A DNA stretch of 36,848 bases, from contig NZ_CP107993.1 of assembly GCF_041435015.1 (NCBI RefSeq), positions 1-36,848 of the forward strand. Reading direction: 5' to 3'. The notes beneath the pieces were generated by a model that saw nothing but the letters and a program-made list of their open reading frames with translations, was not told the origin of the DNA and did not search any database. Positions 33,890 to 36,848 of the stretch are shown piece after piece. A program made the translations under genes and the position numbers. This DNA comes from Streptomyces canus (lineage in GTDB: Bacteria; Actinomycetota; Actinomycetes; Streptomycetales; Streptomycetaceae). Every line of letters begins with the position of its first letter. Position 1 is the first letter of the stretch.

Positions 33890-36295
33890 TTAACCTTCCG
33901 CCGCCCATTCGAGTCCCAGCGTGGCGAGTGCGGCGAGTTTGTCGTCACCGAGTTTGGTGCGGCGGGTTTTCTGGTTCATGGTCCATACCCCAAGGCGGAC
34001 TTCGGTCCCGTCCGGCAGGGCTTCTACGTGCCCCCTGGGCACTGTCAGGTGCCCTTCCCGGGTTTTGTACTGCGTCAGGGCCGCGACGCCCTTCTCGAAG
34101 GCGCTCACGGGCGTTGTGGGCGGCTTCGCGGGCGCTTCCAGCTCCAGGGCCGGAGTGGGCGGTGTGATGCCGAGTTGTTCCAGGCGTTCGCGCTGTCCGG
34201 CCGCCAGGGCCTCCCAGACCGACCGGGTGCGCTGCTTGGCCAGCCATTTCCCGATGTCCATGCCGTGGATGGTGAACCCGGGCAGTACCTCGGTCTCACC
34301 GGCCTGTCCGTCTTCGTCGGCCACGAGCTCGCGTAGTGCGGCGTAGTGGCGTTGCCAGTCCGCCGGCCACACCGGGTTCCAGTCCGGGTCTACGGCCTCC
34401 AGCGCGGCCTTCCACTCCGGGTGACCCTCCAGCGCACCCGCGCGGCGGAGGTTGGACAGCCACTGCCCGACCGGCCGGTCGAGCATGGTCGCCGACCTCG
34501 GGGCGCAGAGTGTCCAGTGCTGCTCGTAGTAGGCCTTGGTGGCTTCGAGGTTTTCCTGGAAGCGTTCGTCAGCGAGGCTCCAGACCATGCCGAGTTGTTC
34601 GAGCCGCCTCGCGCGTTGGCCGGTCATCTGTCCGGCTGTGTGGGCGCGTCGTTGTTCTGCGATCCATTGTCCAAGTGGTGTGGCGCCTTCACGGTGTCCG
34701 TAGGGCACGCGGGCGTTCCCGACCCGTTCGACGTATGTCTTGAGTTTCGTCCAGGCGCGGGCCCAGTCCTGGCGTTCGGTGTCGATCACGTTGAAGCTGA
34801 CCCAGTCGGCGACCGTCACGGGATCTCTGGGGGCGGCGAATCGGAGCAGCAGCCGTGATTCGGCTTCGCCTTCCTCGGGCGGCGTGCCGATGTTCACGGA
34901 CGGTTGGGCGACGTCCTTCCGGGGCTCTTGGGGAATGGCCAGCAGTTCCACGGCTTCTTCATCGTGGGCCCGCAGTCCTTCCAGGACTTTCACCAGGGGC
35001 CGGTAGGACCCGGAGGTGAACATGTCCTCGGGCTGCTCTCCGGGCTGGAGGAAGACGGGCACGATCAAGGAGGCGAGTTTGCCTTGTCCGGGCTTTTGGC
35101 GGAGTGCCCGGCCGATGGCCTGGACGATGTCGTGCGGCGCGCCCTTGGGGTCCAGCAGGGCGACGGAGTCCACCGCGCGGATGTCGACGCCCTCGCCCAG
35201 GACACGGCAGTTGGAGAGCACGGCCCGTTGCGCCGTGGACCCGAACGAGCCGAGAACCTCCCGCCGGTGCTCGGGGACGTGTTCGCCGCACAGCCAGTCG
35301 GCCCAGATCCGAGCCGGGTACGTCTCCGGCTGATCCGCGTGCAGCTTCGCCGCCACCCGCTCCAAGCCCTCTGCGTAGGCCTGTGCCTCGATGGTGCGGT
35401 GGTGGAAGGTGATGCACGTCGACAGGTCGTGCTGCGCCATCGTGTGCAGGAGCGCGGCCTGCAGGGCTCCGAGCCGCTGCCCGCGCACTTCCTCGCTGTG
35501 CCGCTCCTCGCCCATCAGCTTCTCCGGGGTGACGACCGGGTCCTTCAGCTCCAGGACGATGATCTGGTACCGCGCCAGCAACCCCCGCGAGACGGCCGAC
35601 GCCAAGCTGAGCTTGTACAGGACGGGCCCGAAGACGGTCTCGTCGTCCATGGACGCTGCCATCTCCCGCGGCAGCGGATCCCGCACTCCCTCAGCAACCT
35701 CCCGGCTCAGCCGCTCTTCCCAGATCCGCGGTGTGGCCGTCAGGTACAGCCGCCGGTACGCCGGGATGACGCTCTGGTCATGGATGGCCGCCCAAGCCTT
35801 CCCCATCGACCCTGACGTCCGGTGCGCCTCATCAACCACCGCCAAGTCCACCGGGGCCAACTGCTGGCCGTAGACACCCTCGAAAGCCTCCGCCAGTACA
35901 CCCAAAGACGCGTAGGTGGCGTAGATGGTCACCGGCCCCTGCCCATGCCACAGCGCCAACTGGATCGGGTTCGTCGTGGAGCGCACCTTCAACGACCACA
36001 GCCCCGGATCGTCCTGAAGCGAACACACCGCAACCGCCGGCCCCTTGTGCCCGGCCTCATGCCACGCCCTCACCGTCTGCGCCAGCAGATCCAGCGTCGG
36101 CACCAGCACGAGCACACGCCCCCTGGGCACAAGCCGCCTCGCCGACGCCGCCGCCATGATGGTCTTCCCCGTCCCACACGCGGCGTGCACCTGCCCACGA
36201 AGACCATTCCAGGGAATACCACCCGGCGGAACATCAAGACCCCGCACAATGGCAGCAACGGCCTCGATCTGGTGATCACGCAACTTCACGGCCAT
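33890..36295 (-). CDS. TtrA-like terminal superfamily 2 helicase
   Basis: This 801-aa DNA helicase is of the type found at Streptomyces chromosome and plasmid ends, where ttrA affects conjugal transfer. Motif I is HAACGTGKTIMAAASARRL (Walker A, residues 39-45). Motif II is VVDEAHR (D155-H158). Motif III is LYLTATPRIW, and motif VI is QAIGRALRQKPGQGK. From ~500 there are several helicase-associated repeats: WTKLKTYVERVGNARVPYGH, PLGQWIAEQRRAHTAGQMT, RRLEQLGMVWS. These are repeated toward the C-terminus (RLGVWTMNQKTRRTKLGDDK). ATG 36295 is chosen for GAAAGGGAG upstream, over the longer start at 36355. It is the last gene before the right end and sits next to tap-tpg. Confidence 0.88.
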   Translation of the reverse strand: MAVKLRDHQIEAVAAIVRGLDVPPGGIPWNGLRGQVHAACGTGKTIMAAASARRLVPRGRVLVLVPTLDLLAQTVRAWHEAGHKGPAVAVCSLQDDPGLWSLKVRSTTNPIQLALWHGQGPVTIYATYASLGVLAEAFEGVYGQQLAPVDLAVVDEAHRTSGSMGKAWAAIHDQSVIPAYRRLYLTATPRIWEERLSREVAEGVRDPLPREMAASMDDETVFGPVLYKLSLASAVSRGLLARYQIIVLELKDPVVTPEKLMGEERHSEEVRGQRLGALQAALLHTMAQHDLSTCITFHHRTIEAQAYAEGLERVAAKLHADQPETYPARIWADWLCGEHVPEHRREVLGSFGSTAQRAVLSNCRVLGEGVDIRAVDSVALLDPKGAPHDIVQAIGRALRQKPGQGKLASLIVPVFLQPGEQPEDMFTSGSYRPLVKVLEGLRAHDEEAVELLAIPQEPRKDVAQPSVNIGTPPEEGEAESRLLLRFAAPRDPVTVADWVSFNVIDTERQDWARAWTKLKTYVERVGNARVPYGHREGATPLGQWIAEQRRAHTAGQMTGQRARRLEQLGMVWSLADERFQENLEATKAYYEQHWTLCAPRSATMLDRPVGQWLSNLRRAGALEGHPEWKAALEAVDPDWNPVWPADWQRHYAALRELVADEDGQAGETEVLPGFTIHGMDIGKWLAKQRTRSVWEALAAGQRERLEQLGITPPTPALELEAPAKPPTTPVSAFEKGVAALTQYKTREGHLTVPRGHVEALPDGTEVRLGVWTMNQKTRRTKLGDDKLAALATLGLEWAAEG

Positions 36296-36702
36296 GCCCC
36301 GTGCTCTCCCTTTCGCGGAATGCAGCGCGTAATAGCAAATAGAATCCAGGCGCAAGGTGCGCGGCGGTAGGGTGTAGCACCTAATCCCAGACTCTACACA
36401 GCCACAACTCGTGATGCATCACCCGCACACCAACTCCTGCGCCCGAGGGTGACACAGTGACTCAATCTCACTCGCGAACGGCCGGTTACCCTGTAGGCTG
36501 ACAGGCCATTGGCAAACATGTCGGGACAGGCCAGCCAGCGGGGGAGGAGTTCAGGGTGGAGCGCAGCGGAACCCGTCACCACCGCGAGGCCGGCACCCCA
36601 TCAGTCCGACGGTCCGTCACATCCGTTACAGAGATGATAGCCGGGAATCCCAAGCCCTACACAGACCCGCGCCTGACGCACCCACCCCCACTGCCAGCCC
36701 CA
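36296..36702. other. Gene-free subtelomeric DNA
   Basis: Roughly 400 bases outside the last gene. I see no convincing reading frame. CTACACAG occurs at both 36395-36402 and 36657-36664 as a direct repeat. The stretch leads into the palindrome cluster at 36703 and presumably contains the ttrA promoter. Confidence 0.55.
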
Positions 36703-36813
36703 GGAATCCCGCTTGCGGGATTCCCCCAAGTCGCGCTTGCGCGAATTGACACGCACCCAGAATTCCGCTTGCGGAATTCGATTCCCGCGCTCGCGGGGGA
36801 ATCTGGCGGAGCG
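36703..36813. repeat. Cluster of telomere-like palindromes
   Basis: Four closely spaced palindromes are present. GGAATCCCGC/GCGGGATTCC is at 36703-36724, TCGCGC/GCGCGA at 36731-36744, and GAATTCCGC/GCGGAATTC at 36760-36779. GATTCCCGCG/CGCGGGGGAATC at 36780-36803 is imperfect. GCGGAGCG and GCGGAGCC follow as a direct repeat (36806-36823). The first three have a TT centre closed by GC pairs (GCTTGC). Serial palindromes near the end, outside ttrA-tap-tpg, are the hallmark of Streptomyces telomeric DNA, though the sequence does not match the common telomere opening I remember. Confidence 0.7.
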
Positions 36814-36848
36814 TCAGCGGAGCCGTTCCCTATGCAGCGCGCCAGCGC

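Overview
The window is GC-rich actinomycete DNA with GTG starts, GTGA start/stop overlaps and SARP regulators. The tap-tpg telomere operon and a ttrA-like helicase near the right edge point to a Streptomyces linear replicon (chromosome arm or linear plasmid) close to its end. This organism call rests on recognisable families only; no database search was possible.

Layout. (1) 1-15.5 kb is the edge of a polyketide biosynthetic gene cluster. It holds the first 88 codons of a type I PKS (minus strand), a drug exporter with its TetR regulator, two small DUF5302-like proteins that bracket the block, and a two-HTH zinc-finger-like protein. It also holds an acyl-CoA carboxylase epsilon subunit followed by a wrecked carboxyltransferase gene, a gamma-butyrolactone-receptor-like repressor, two SARP activators, an Sfp-type phosphopantetheinyl transferase and a didomain aromatase/cyclase. 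The last genes of the block are a catalytically impaired acyltransferase homologue, an atypical response regulator and a condensation-thioesterase fusion with altered active sites. (2) 15.7-22.5 kb is a complete activated-methyl-cycle operon (adenosine kinase, metH, metF, ahcY) with overlapping genes, set between two strong terminators. (3) 22.7-25.5 kb is a TetR regulator and a split B12-dependent acyl-CoA mutase. (4) 26.4-28.7 kb is an AbiEi/AbiEii type IV toxin-antitoxin pair with four operator half-sites. (5) 28.7-31.2 kb is sparse and decayed: a coiled-coil protein, a gene broken by a clean 8-bp tandem duplication, a small membrane protein, and a zinc-ribbon gene flanked by 45-bp inverted repeats. 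(6) 31.2-36.3 kb is ttrA-tap-tpg, followed by palindrome-rich terminal DNA.

How the parts may work together. The methyl cycle would regenerate methionine for SAM-dependent tailoring. The mutase could feed methylmalonyl-type extender units, and the PPTase would activate carrier proteins. The receptor-like repressor and SARPs probably form a signalling cascade, because two shared operator-like boxes flank the repressor, one of them just upstream of SARP1. The most unusual signal is a concentration of enzyme homologues that have lost catalytic residues or internal segments: the carboxyltransferase relic, the GHG acyltransferase, the HRxxxDR condensation domain and the Asp-less receiver. They lie within about 9.5 kb, in genes that otherwise look maintained apart from the carboxyltransferase.
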